Origin: Deltaproteobacteria bacterium
GTDB lineage: Bacteria; Myxococcota_A; UBA9160; UBA4427
DNA: 9,578 bases
Assembly: GCA_011051925.1 (NCBI GenBank)
Contig: DRKE01000415.1
Span: 1 to 9,578 of the forward strand
Direction of reading: 5' to 3'
The notes under the pieces were generated by a model that was not told the origin of the DNA, searched no databases, and saw only the letters and a list, made by a program, of their open reading frames with translations. Positions within the stretch are counted from its first letter, which is position 1; every line of letters begins with the position of its first letter. Positions 1 to 5,750 of the stretch are shown here, piece after piece. A program made the translations under genes and the position numbers.

Positions 1-24
1 CCATGAATCGAGGGAGAGGATGCG

Positions 25-1635
25 ATGGCCGATTTTCAGTATCAGGAGATGTTCGAACTCGGCCCCGACGAGACACCCTACCGGAGCCTCGGGAAGGACC
101 ATGTCTCGACGATCGAGGTCGACGGCCGCTCGATCCTGAAGGTCGGGCCCGAAGCGCTGACCCGACTCGCGGCGGAGGCGATTCGCGATGTCTCGCATCT
201 CTTCCGGCCCGGTCATCTCGCCCAGCTCGCCAAGATCCTCGAAGATCCCGAGGCCTCGGACAACGATCGCTTCGTGGCGCTCGAATTGTTGAAGAATGCC
301 AACGTCTCTTCGGGCATGGTGCTGCCTTCCTGTCAGGATACGGGGACGGCCATCATCGTGGCCAAGAAGGGCGAGAACGTCTGGGTTTCCGGCAACGACG
401 AGGAGGCGCTCTCGCGGGGCGTCTACGAGACCTACACCCATGCGAATCTCCGCTACAGCCAGCTCGCGCCCCTCAGCATGTACGAAGAGAAGAACACGGG
501 AACGAACCTTCCGGCCCAGATCGATCTGTCCGCGGTCCAGGGGGATGAATACAAGTTCCTCTTCATCACGAAGGGGGGCGGATCGGCGAACAAGACCTTC
601 CTCTTCCAGGAGACGAAGGCGCTGCTCAATCCCGAGTCGCTCACGAAGTTCTTCTCCGAGAAGATCAAGCTGCTCGGGACGGCGGCCTGCCCGCCCTACC
701 ATCTGGCGATCGTGATCGGCGGGACGTCGGCCGAGGCCACCCTCAAGACGGTGAAGCTCGCGAGCTGTCGCTATCTCGATTCGCTGCCGACCTCGGGCAA
801 CGAGCTCGGGCGCGCCTTCCGCGACGTCGAACTCGAGGAGGAGATCCTCGAGATCACGCGGAAGGTCGGCATCGGAGCGCAGTTCGGGGGCAAGTATTTC
901 TGTCACGATGTCCGCGTCATCCGGATGCCCCGGCATGGCGCGTCCTGTCCCGTCGGCATCGGCGTGTCGTGTTCGGCGGATCGCCAGATCCTCGGCAAGA
1001 TCACGAAGGAGGGCGTCTTCCTCGAACAGCTGGAAACCGATCCCGCCCGCTTCATGCCCGACATGGCCGCACACGAACTCACCCGGGATCCGGTTCCGAT
1101 CGATCTCGATCGACCGATGGACGAGATCCGGGCCGATCTGTCGCAATATCCCGTGACGACTCAGGTCTCGCTCACGGGAACGATCATCGTGGCCCGCGAT
1201 ATCGCCCACGCGAAGCTGAAGGAGCGGCTCGAACGCGGTGAGGATCTGCCCCGGTACTTCAAGGACCATCCGATCTACTACGCGGGGCCGGCGAAGACGC
1301 CCGAGGGCTATGTCTCGGGCTCCTTCGGGCCGACGACGGCCGGGCGGATGGATGCCTACGTCGATCTCTTCCAGTCCCATGGCGGTTCGCTCGTGATGCT
1401 CGCCAAGGGCAACCGGTCGAAGGCGGTCACCGAGGCGTGCGCGAGGCATGGCGGCTTCTATCTCGGGTCGATCGGCGGGCCGGCCGCGATCCTCGCCAAG
1501 GAGTGCATCAAGAGCGTCGAGATCCAGGAATACGAGGAACTCGGCATGGAAGCGATCTGGCGGATCGAGGTCGAGGATTTCCCGGCCTTCATCATCATCG
1601 ACGACAAGGGCAACGACTTCTTCGCGCAGTTCTGA
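25..1635 (+). CDS. fumA: Fumarate hydratase, class I (iron-sulfur, single-subunit type)
   Basis: Cytosolic TCA-cycle enzyme that interconverts fumarate and (S)-malate using an oxygen-sensitive [4Fe-4S] cluster. The 536-residue product has the full length of the one-chain class I family (E. coli FumA/FumB are about 548). The N-terminal domain holds the first two cluster cysteines, C103 in LPSCQDTGTA and C222 in GTAACPPYH. The third is C316 in GVSCSADR, after GAQFGGKYFCHD and MPRHGASCPVG. These are each two residues below the ligands known in E. coli FumA (105, 224, 318). KGGGSANKTFLFQ (183-195) and the C-terminal swivelling domain, with SGSFGPTTAGRMD near 430-442, are also intact. The ATG at 25 follows a purine-rich GGGAGAGGA (12-20). 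An ATG at 20 is out of frame. Its promoter lies outside the window. It appears monocistronic: nearly 600 bases separate it from the next recognisable gene. The fold is shared with L(+)-tartrate dehydratase, but the unsplit full-length chain favours fumarase. Confidence 0.97.
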   Translation: MADFQYQEMFELGPDETPYRSLGKDHVSTIEVDGRSILKVGPEALTRLAAEAIRDVSHLFRPGHLAQLAKILEDPEASDNDRFVALELLKNANVSSGMVLPSCQDTGTAIIVAKKGENVWVSGNDEEALSRGVYETYTHANLRYSQLAPLSMYEEKNTGTNLPAQIDLSAVQGDEYKFLFITKGGGSANKTFLFQETKALLNPESLTKFFSEKIKLLGTAACPPYHLAIVIGGTSAEATLKTVKLASCRYLDSLPTSGNELGRAFRDVELEEEILEITRKVGIGAQFGGKYFCHDVRVIRMPRHGASCPVGIGVSCSADRQILGKITKEGVFLEQLETDPARFMPDMAAHELTRDPVPIDLDRPMDEIRADLSQYPVTTQVSLTGTIIVARDIAHAKLKERLERGEDLPRYFKDHPIYYAGPAKTPEGYVSGSFGPTTAGRMDAYVDLFQSHGGSLVMLAKGNRSKAVTEACARHGGFYLGSIGGPAAILAKECIKSVEIQEYEELGMEAIWRIEVEDFPAFIIIDDKGNDFFAQF

Positions 1636-1678
1636 GCCACCCGCGCGCGGGATCCGGCTCCGATGGGTTCGCCCGCCT

Positions 1679-1699
1679 CCGGTCGGGCGTCGCGACCGG
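1679..1699 (+). terminator. Hairpin downstream of fumarase, weak terminator candidate
   Basis: Perfect 7-bp stem CCGGTCG (1679-1685) / CGACCGG (1693-1699) with a 7-base loop, starting 44 bases after the fumarase stop. No T-tract follows, so it does not meet the textbook intrinsic-terminator pattern. It may be a 3'-end stabilising hairpin, part of a Rho-dependent end, or chance in GC-rich DNA. Confidence 0.25.
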
Positions 1700-1914
1700 C
1701 GGCCCGGCGGAAGACCGCGTGCAGGTTCGGGACCCGACGGGCCCGGCGCGGTCTCCGGGCGTGAATCCGCGTCACTTCTCCCGGCGCGCCCCCCACTCAC
1801 ACCCAATCGATCGGCTCCCTCCGCAAGGGCGGGTTCCGGTCGGGATGGACGAGACCACGGGGGGACGGTCGAACTCGGGCGCGTTGGGACGATCCCCGCG
1901 CCGGGGAAGAGTCG

Positions 1915-2058
1915 ATGGCGCACGCATTGCTCTGGATACGCACCGGGTTCCATACCGTCATCGGTCTGGTCGTGATCGGTCTGGCTGCGGTCGACACCTT
2001 CGAATCCGATCCAGAAGCTCCGTCCATGCTGCGCTCGGCCTCCGGGCCCCACGGCTGA
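1915..2058 (+). CDS. Possible small membrane peptide, 47 residues
   Basis: I do not recognise a family. An ATG at 1915 opens a 47-codon frame ending in TGA (2056-2058). Residues about 12-29 (FHTVIGLVVIGLAAVDTF) form one hydrophobic stretch able to span or associate with a membrane. A short positive N-terminal part and an acidic/polar tail flank it. A purine-rich GGGGAAGAG (1903-1911) lies just upstream as a ribosome-binding site. Thirty-six of 47 codons end in G or C, compatible with the neighbours but also with non-coding GC-rich DNA. The frame is followed by a strong hairpin (2117-2150), which would suit a separate short transcript. It could equally be a chance frame. Conservation in relatives would settle it. 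Confidence 0.35.
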   Translation: MAHALLWIRTGFHTVIGLVVIGLAAVDTFESDPEAPSMLRSASGPHG

Positions 2059-2082
2059 TGCTGTCGCCCTGATTCTCGTCTT

Positions 2083-2115
2083 CTGGATGGATGATCCATT
2101 CTTCCCTGGATGGAT
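2083..2115. repeat. Direct repeat CTGGATGGAT x2 with an embedded inverted repeat
   Basis: CTGGATGGAT occurs at 2083-2092 and 2106-2115 (23-base period). The first copy is part of the odd-centred inverted repeat ATGGATGATCCAT (2087-2099). It lies directly before the strong hairpin and may belong to a protein-binding site or be chance. Confidence 0.35.
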
Positions 2116-2116
2116 C

Positions 2117-2150
2117 GCCGCCCCGCCGTCTCCTCGAGCGGCGGGGCGGC
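2117..2150 (+). terminator. Strong GC hairpin, terminator-like
   Basis: Perfect 12-bp stem GCCGCCCCGCCG (2117-2128) / CGGCGGGGCGGC (2139-2150) enclosing TCTCCTCGAG. CTC/GAG inside that loop can extend pairing past a one-base bulge. It is followed by CCCG and only TTT (2155-2157). It sits 58 bases after the small open frame and 77 bases before the methyltransferase start. It is probably the 3' end of the preceding transcript, either the small gene or a long fumarase 3' region. The short T run keeps the call tentative, since GC-rich bacteria often lack long U-tracts. Confidence 0.55.
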
Positions 2151-2227
2151 CCCGTTTCCGGGACCCCGCGCGACGCTGCTCTTCGTCGGATCGTTGCAGC
2201 CCACCACCGATGTGCTTCGCTCCCGCG

Positions 2228-3130
2228 ATGGATCTCGAAACGATCGGAGATTTCGAGGATCCCCGCCTCGCCGACTACCGGAACCTGAAGGATGCGACCC
2301 TCGCGACGCGGCGGGGGCGCTTCATCGTGGAAGGACGGGGCGTCCTGCGGGTCCTGCTCACGCGCTCCGCCTACCGCCCCGAGTCGATCCTGCTGAATCG
2401 CCGTTCCTTCGAGGCGCTCGAGGCGGATCTCGAGCGTGCCGCGCCCGGATGTCCGATCTATGTCGCACCGCAGCCGGTGCTGGACCGGGTCGTCGGATTC
2501 CCGATCCATCGCGGATGTCTCGCGGCCTGCTCGAGATCGGCGAACCGTGGGGAAGCCGAAGCGGACGACCCCATCGCATTGGCCGAGCGCGTGCGGCGGC
2601 GATTCGAGGCGCCTCGGATCCTCGTCCTCGAGGGTCTCGCGAATCTCGACAACGTGGGGCTCGTGTTCCGCAATGCGATGGCGCTGGGCGGGCGGGCTGT
2701 CCTGCTCTGCCCGCGTTGCTGTGATCCTCTCTACCGCAAGGCGATCCGGACCTCGATGGGGGGCACGCTCTGCGTGCCCTTCGCGCGGACCCGGAATCTG
2801 CCGGAACTCCTGGCCGGTCTGCGCGCATCGGGCTTCGAGATCCTCGCCCTCGACCCGGGGGCCGAAAGCGTTTCCCTCTCTTCGCTGGATGCCGGAGCGC
2901 TGGGTCCGACCGCTCTTCTTCTCGGAACCGAGGGGGCCGGGCTTTCGAGGGAAGCCCTGGCCGGGGCGGATCGGCGCGTCCGGATCGAAATGGAGCCGGG
3001 GGTGGATTCCCTGAACGTCGGCGTGGCAGCGGGGATCGCGCTCTCGAGACTGCGTGTCGAAGGGCGCTCATCGATCGGGTTCGCGGGCGGGGCCGCGGGC
3101 GCCGGGATGGAAGGGGGGAGGCAGGCTTGA
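2228..3130 (+). CDS. TrmH/SpoU-family (SPOUT) RNA 2'-O-methyltransferase
   Basis: Predicted SAM-dependent RNA methyltransferase of the knotted SPOUT fold, acting on rRNA or tRNA ribose 2'-OH. With the ATG at 2228 it is 300 residues. The N-terminal part (about 10-95) starts DPRLADYRNLKDA and RFIVEGRGVL, a substrate-binding domain of the L30e-like type. The C-terminal catalytic half (about 130-277) has motif 1 LEGLANLDNVGLVFRNA (134-150, with N142, G144 and R148), motif 2 LLLGTEGAGLS (230-240) and motif 3 SLNVGVAAGIALSRL (261-275). I chose 2228 because homology-like sequence begins right after it. The frame stays open back to an ATG at 2087, but that start would read through the 2117-2150 hairpin. 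No clear Shine-Dalgarno precedes 2228, and an in-frame ATG at 2210 is possible. The specific RNA target cannot be read from the sequence. The stop overlaps the next gene's TTG start. Confidence 0.9.
   Translation: MDLETIGDFEDPRLADYRNLKDATLATRRGRFIVEGRGVLRVLLTRSAYRPESILLNRRSFEALEADLERAAPGCPIYVAPQPVLDRVVGFPIHRGCLAACSRSANRGEAEADDPIALAERVRRRFEAPRILVLEGLANLDNVGLVFRNAMALGGRAVLLCPRCCDPLYRKAIRTSMGGTLCVPFARTRNLPELLAGLRASGFEILALDPGAESVSLSSLDAGALGPTALLLGTEGAGLSREALAGADRRVRIEMEPGVDSLNVGVAAGIALSRLRVEGRSSIGFAGGAAGAGMEGGRQA
3113..3121 (+). promoter_or_regulatory. Ribosome-binding site deciding the TTG start of the amidotransferase
   Basis: GGGGGGAGG is placed five bases before TTG at 3127, inside the last codons of the upstream methyltransferase. 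The nearby ATG at 3107 is out of frame, so this site supports the rare TTG start and coupled translation. Confidence 0.7.
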
Positions 3131-3927
3131 AGGAGGGTGCGATTCTCATTCTCAAGACCGGGGAAGCCCTGGCCCCGGTCCGCCGCTCACGGGGGGACTT
3201 CGAGGACTGGATCGCGCGGGGCCTCGGTCTCGCGGTGGACGCCCTCGAAGTCGTTTCGGCCCATCGCGGGGAAGCCCTGCCGGCCGCGCAGGACCTGCGC
3301 GGCGTGGTCGTGACCGGCTCGCCGGCGATGGTGAGCGAACGGGCCGACTGGAGCGAAGACGCAGCTCGGTGGCTTGCCGCGATCGTCGAAGCCGACGCGC
3401 TCCCGGTCCTCGGCATCTGCTACGGACACCAGCTGATCGCCCATGGGCTCGGGGGAGAGGTCGGGCCGAATCCGAGGGGGCGGGAGATGGGCACGGTCGA
3501 CGTGCGCTTCGACGCGGGCCACGACGAGGATGGCGGAGGCGCCCCTTCCGCGGGCCGGAAAGGCTCGAGTGGGCACCCATCGCACGCGGTGGGGGCCATC
3601 GAGCCCCTGTTCCGAGGATCCACGACGTTTCCCGCACACATGTCCCACGTCGAATCGGTCCTGCGTCCTCCGGATGGAGCGCGTGTGCTCGCGACGACCG
3701 CACTCGATCCCCATAGCGTCCTGGCTTTCGGTCCGCGCCAATGGGGGGTGCAGTTCCATCCCGAATTCGATCGCGAGATCATGCAGGGCTATATCGAAGC
3801 CAGGCGGGACATCCTGGCGGACGAGGGGATCGACCCCGACCGGTTGATTGCGGGGGCCCGCGACGCGGACGCTTCGGGCCGGGTCCTCGCGCGATTCGCG
3901 GTCCTGGCGGATTCGGGATCCGACTGA
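3127..3927 (+). CDS. Class I glutamine amidotransferase (GMP synthase-like, YfeJ type)
   Basis: Stand-alone class I glutaminase-fold protein of 266 residues, cytosolic. The nucleophile elbow is GICYGHQL with C98. The rest of the triad is H211 and E213 in VQFHPEF. ITGSPAMV-like VVTGSPAMV (61-69) and GGEVGPNPRGREMGTV (109-124) are typical of the GMP-synthase-like amidotransferase group that lacks a fused synthetase domain, so its amide acceptor is unknown. Residues about 130-158 are a Gly/Ser/His-rich, low-complexity stretch between two conserved blocks, longer than I expect for this family. The start is TTG at 3127, overlapping the methyltransferase stop as TTGA, with a strong GGGGGGAGG (3113-3121) five bases ahead. 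This implies translational coupling. Alternatives such as a gamma-glutamyl hydrolase activity cannot be excluded. Confidence 0.9.
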   Translation: MKEGAILILKTGEALAPVRRSRGDFEDWIARGLGLAVDALEVVSAHRGEALPAAQDLRGVVVTGSPAMVSERADWSEDAARWLAAIVEADALPVLGICYGHQLIAHGLGGEVGPNPRGREMGTVDVRFDAGHDEDGGGAPSAGRKGSSGHPSHAVGAIEPLFRGSTTFPAHMSHVESVLRPPDGARVLATTALDPHSVLAFGPRQWGVQFHPEFDREIMQGYIEARRDILADEGIDPDRLIAGARDADASGRVLARFAVLADSGSD

Positions 3928-3933
3928 TCCCGA
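3913..3933 (+). terminator. Hairpin spanning the amidotransferase stop codon
   Basis: TCGGGATC (3913-3920) pairs perfectly with GATCCCGA (3926-3933) over a 5-base loop; the TGA stop (3925-3927) lies in the loop and right arm. No T-tract follows. It sits between two convergent genes and may act as a bidirectional stop or an mRNA 3'-end hairpin, but it could be chance. Confidence 0.3.
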
Positions 3934-4006
3934 GCCGTGTCGGCCGTCCGGGATCCGGGAAGCGGGCCTGCGGTCGCGCTGTCGGGCCGCGATCGGAACC
4001 CTGCCT

Positions 4007-4828
4007 TCAGCAGCGGGCCTTCTTGCGGGCTCGCTGCCGCGCCTCCTCCCTTTCCTTCTTCCGCGCCTCCTCCCGATGCCGCCGAACCTGCTCGCGGTAG
4101 ATCCATCGGAGGAGTTGGGATCGGTGGTGCTCGTCGAGGCCGATGAACTCGACGGCGACGCTCTCCTTGTGCGGTCCCATCGGGTCGCCCGCCGGGCGGA
4201 CGACCCGGGCCGGCAGGACGAAACAATCCGATCCGGGCAATTCGAAATGGCAGATCACCTGCTCGTCGGGTTCGTATTCGCGAGCCGATCGGAATCGGAT
4301 GCCACCCGCCGAGATATCGATCAGATCATGCACGGCGCCCTCGCCGCGGTCTTCGTCCGATGGGTTCCCCTCCGGCTCATCGGGCCCATCGTCGGCCGTT
4401 CGGGCGGCCAGCAACTCGGCGAAGCGATCCCGCGGACGCAGGACGCGGACCTGGAGGCCGTGGGCGAAGATCCGAACGAACGCGCGCTGCTGGACCTGTT
4501 CCCAGAGCGGATCGATCTCCAGCGCGAAGGTGCCGGGCGAGCTCGCGACGACCTTCGCCCGGGTGATGTGTCGCGCGGCCTCCTGGGCACCGGACTCCAC
4601 GACGACGATCTCGCCCCGCTGGATCGGATCACAGCTTCCCAGGAACCAATGCCACCCCTTCGCGACATGGTCGACGGTGGCGACCATCGGGAATCCACCC
4701 GCCGGCCCGTCGGGGTGAAGCACGACGAGGCTGCCCTCCTCGACGATGATGCGGCGGCGTTTCGGGGTCTTCGGGTCGTCCATCGGGGAACTCGTCAGGG
4801 GGATGGGCGCGATCGGCCGTGGAGCCAT
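4007..4828 (-). CDS. YcgR-like PilZ-domain protein (c-di-GMP receptor)
   Basis: Predicted cytosolic c-di-GMP effector, 273 residues. An N-terminal beta-rich domain (about 25-110, with EEGSLVVLHPDG and GEIVVVESG) resembles the YcgR/flagellar-brake N-domain. The C-terminal PilZ domain (about 111-245) carries both ligand motifs: RxxxR as R115-AFV-R119 in QQRAFVRI, and DxSxxG as D171-IS-AG-G176. An acidic, disordered-looking insert (about 143-163, DDGPDEPEGNPSDEDRGEG) separates the two motifs. The last 30 residues are a highly charged, helix-forming Arg/Lys/Glu tail (RRHREEARKKEREEARQRAR) that could bind nucleic acid, membrane or a partner. The ATG at 4828 gives the longest product; the ATG at 4783 (MDDPKTPK) starts closer to the conserved region. 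Neither has a clear Shine-Dalgarno. It is convergent with the amidotransferase and divergent from the MerR gene. No flagellar or pilus gene is nearby, so its output is unknown. Confidence 0.85.
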   Translation of the reverse strand: MAPRPIAPIPLTSSPMDDPKTPKRRRIIVEEGSLVVLHPDGPAGGFPMVATVDHVAKGWHWFLGSCDPIQRGEIVVVESGAQEAARHITRAKVVASSPGTFALEIDPLWEQVQQRAFVRIFAHGLQVRVLRPRDRFAELLAARTADDGPDEPEGNPSDEDRGEGAVHDLIDISAGGIRFRSAREYEPDEQVICHFELPGSDCFVLPARVVRPAGDPMGPHKESVAVEFIGLDEHHRSQLLRWIYREQVRRHREEARKKEREEARQRARKKARC

Positions 4829-4839
4829 CGATTCGCCGG

Positions 4840-4852
4840 GTTGGATTCCAAC
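4840..4852. promoter_or_regulatory. Odd-centred inverted repeat in the pilZ leader
   Basis: GTTGGATTCCAAC is a perfect 6+1+6 inverted repeat, 11 bases upstream of the PilZ start at 4828. It has the same geometry as the repeat at 4950-4962 on the other side of this control region, and both run into CAACTCTT. It is a candidate operator for a dimeric regulator, possibly the divergent MerR protein. Confidence 0.35.
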
Positions 4853-4890
4853 TCTTCTTCACTCCTTCGGTGGCATGGGAAAAGGGCTTG

Positions 4891-4904
4891 AGGGGATTTC
4901 CCCT
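4891..4904. promoter_or_regulatory. Inverted repeat AGGGGA-TT-TCCCCT between divergent genes
   Basis: Perfect 6-bp arms with a 2-base centre in the middle of the divergent region. The right arm can alternatively pair as CCCC-TTC-GGGG (4900-4910), and TTGA (4888-4891) / TCAA (4911-4914) bracket the whole block. Its role is unknown: a protein-binding site or a leader hairpin for either gene is possible. Confidence 0.25.
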
Positions 4905-4932
4905 TCGGGGTCAAAGGGGGAGCGCTCGGGGT

Positions 4933-4961
4933 TCGACAATTGGAGTGACAACTCTTAGAGT
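4933..4961 (+). promoter_or_regulatory. Predicted sigma-70-type promoter for merR-menGFD, probably leaderless
   Basis: TCGACA (4933-4938) matches five of six -35 consensus bases. After exactly 17 bases comes TAGAGT (4956-4961), which fits four of six -10 bases. The start codon of the MerR gene follows only six bases after the -10 box. Transcription would therefore start at or beside the A of the ATG, giving a leaderless mRNA. This agrees with the lack of a Shine-Dalgarno sequence before 4968. It is predicted from sequence only. Confidence 0.5.
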
Positions 4962-4962
4962 T
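4950..4962. promoter_or_regulatory. Perfect inverted repeat overlapping the -10 box, candidate operator
   Basis: AACTCT-T-AGAGTT is a perfect 13-base inverted repeat with a single central base, ending five bases before the MerR start codon and covering the predicted -10 hexamer. A neighbouring GAGT-GACA-ACTC (4944-4954) overlaps its left arm. Its position suits autorepression. Classical MerR operators instead sit between -35 and -10 in a 19-20 bp spacer, so the mechanism is open. Confidence 0.45.
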
Positions 4963-4967
4963 CTTGC

Positions 4968-5750
4968 ATGGAGTATCGGGTGTCGGAAATCGCCGAGGCG
5001 GCGGGGGTCGCGGTCGATACGGTGCGTTTCTACCAGGGGCGGGGCCTGCTTCCCGCGCCCGAACGTCGCGGTCGCTTCGCGATCTACACGGATCGGCATC
5101 TCGAACGTCTGCGCCGCATCCGGACGCTCCTCGAGGCGGGGTTCAGCCTGGCGCAGATCCGGAAACTGCTCGAGGAATCGACCGATCCGCCCGGCTCGGC
5201 AGGGCCGGACAGGAGCACGCCTCCACGAACGGAAAAGACCCTGCTCGATGCCCTGGCCGCGTCGAGCGTCGGAGAGGGGACGGTCTCCCGCCGCGAGCTG
5301 GCGGAACGGACCGGCGTTCCCCCGGCGCTGGTCTCCGCTGCGGTGCAGGCCGGCCTGCTTTCCCCGATCGAGATCCGGGGCGAGGAACGGTTCCCCCGGT
5401 CCGACCTCGAGATGGTCGTCGCGGCGCTCGACATCCTCGACATGGGATTGCCCCTCGATCGCCTGCTCGAGTTGGCGGCGCTGCATGCAGGGAACGTGGA
5501 TCGGCTGGCCGAGCGTGCGATCGATCTCTTCGATGATTTCGTTCGCAAGCCGGCGGAGGGCGATGAGGACGCCGTCCGCCGGATCTTCGAGCGCCTCCTT
5601 CCCCGTGTGACCCAGATCGTCGCGCTCCATTTCCAGCGGACGATCGTCACCCGGGCGCTCGCCCGACTCCGGGGTCGCGGCGACGACGAGGCCCTCGAAG
5701 CGGCCCTGGAGCTGACCCGCTCGGCTCATCTGGAGGTTCAATGGCGTTAG
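4968..5750 (+). CDS. MerR-family transcriptional regulator heading the menaquinone operon
   Basis: 260-residue DNA-binding regulator. Residues 3-70 are a canonical MerR winged helix-turn-helix: YRVSEIAEAAGVAVDTVRFY, RGLLPAP, the wing RGRFAIYTD, then HLERLRRIRTLLEAGFSLAQIRKLLEE. Residues about 106-170 repeat this pattern more loosely: VSRRELAERTGVPPALVSAA, AGLLSP, RFPRSDLEMV, ALDILDMGLPLDRLLELA. This is a second, degenerate MerR-like half, known from some actinobacterial-type MerR proteins. A helical C-terminal region (about 175-260) follows. There is no cysteine in the protein, which argues against metal or thiol sensing; the ligand is unknown. The ATG at 4968 lacks a Shine-Dalgarno sequence and lies six bases after a -10 box, suggesting a leaderless message. 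The stop overlaps menG by 10 bases, so it likely controls, or at least is co-made with, the quinone genes. Confidence 0.88.
   Translation: MEYRVSEIAEAAGVAVDTVRFYQGRGLLPAPERRGRFAIYTDRHLERLRRIRTLLEAGFSLAQIRKLLEESTDPPGSAGPDRSTPPRTEKTLLDALAASSVGEGTVSRRELAERTGVPPALVSAAVQAGLLSPIEIRGEERFPRSDLEMVVAALDILDMGLPLDRLLELAALHAGNVDRLAERAIDLFDDFVRKPAEGDEDAVRRIFERLLPRVTQIVALHFQRTIVTRALARLRGRGDDEALEAALELTRSAHLEVQWR

Larger units (their letters stand above)
1636..2227. other. Intergenic region between fumarase and the SPOUT methyltransferase
   Basis: This 592-base gap holds no recognisable conserved protein on either strand. Directly after the fumarase stop is the 12-base palindrome CCCGCGCGCGGG (1640-1651), followed by a 7-bp hairpin at 1679-1699. 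The middle part contains a possible 47-codon gene (1915-2058). The right part has a 10-base direct repeat CTGGATGGAT (2083-2092 and 2106-2115), an odd-centred inverted repeat ATGGATGATCCAT (2087-2099) and a strong GC hairpin (2117-2150). I see no tRNA: no T-loop GGTTC-AA-CC signature in a cloverleaf context. The longer open frames crossing this region are arginine/proline/serine-rich and look like shadows of high-GC sequence. Confidence 0.6.

Noticed and set aside
1640..1651. CCCGCGCGCGGG palindrome after the fumarase stop
   Set aside because: It leaves almost no room for a loop, has no T-tract, and such strings are common by chance in this composition.
2087..2227. Upstream extension of the methyltransferase to the ATG at 2087
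   Set aside because: The extra 47 codons read through a 12-bp hairpin and are low-complexity. Family-like sequence starts just after 2228.
1797..2509. Minus-strand frames of 136 and 183 residues in and beyond the fumarase-methyltransferase gap
   Set aside because: Both cross the strong hairpin, overlap the methyltransferase or each other, and have biased Arg/Pro/Ser composition without family resemblance.
3848..4891. 347-residue plus-strand frame over the PilZ gene
   Set aside because: It runs antisense to a PilZ protein with both c-di-GMP motifs and overlaps the amidotransferase end. It has no recognisable domain.
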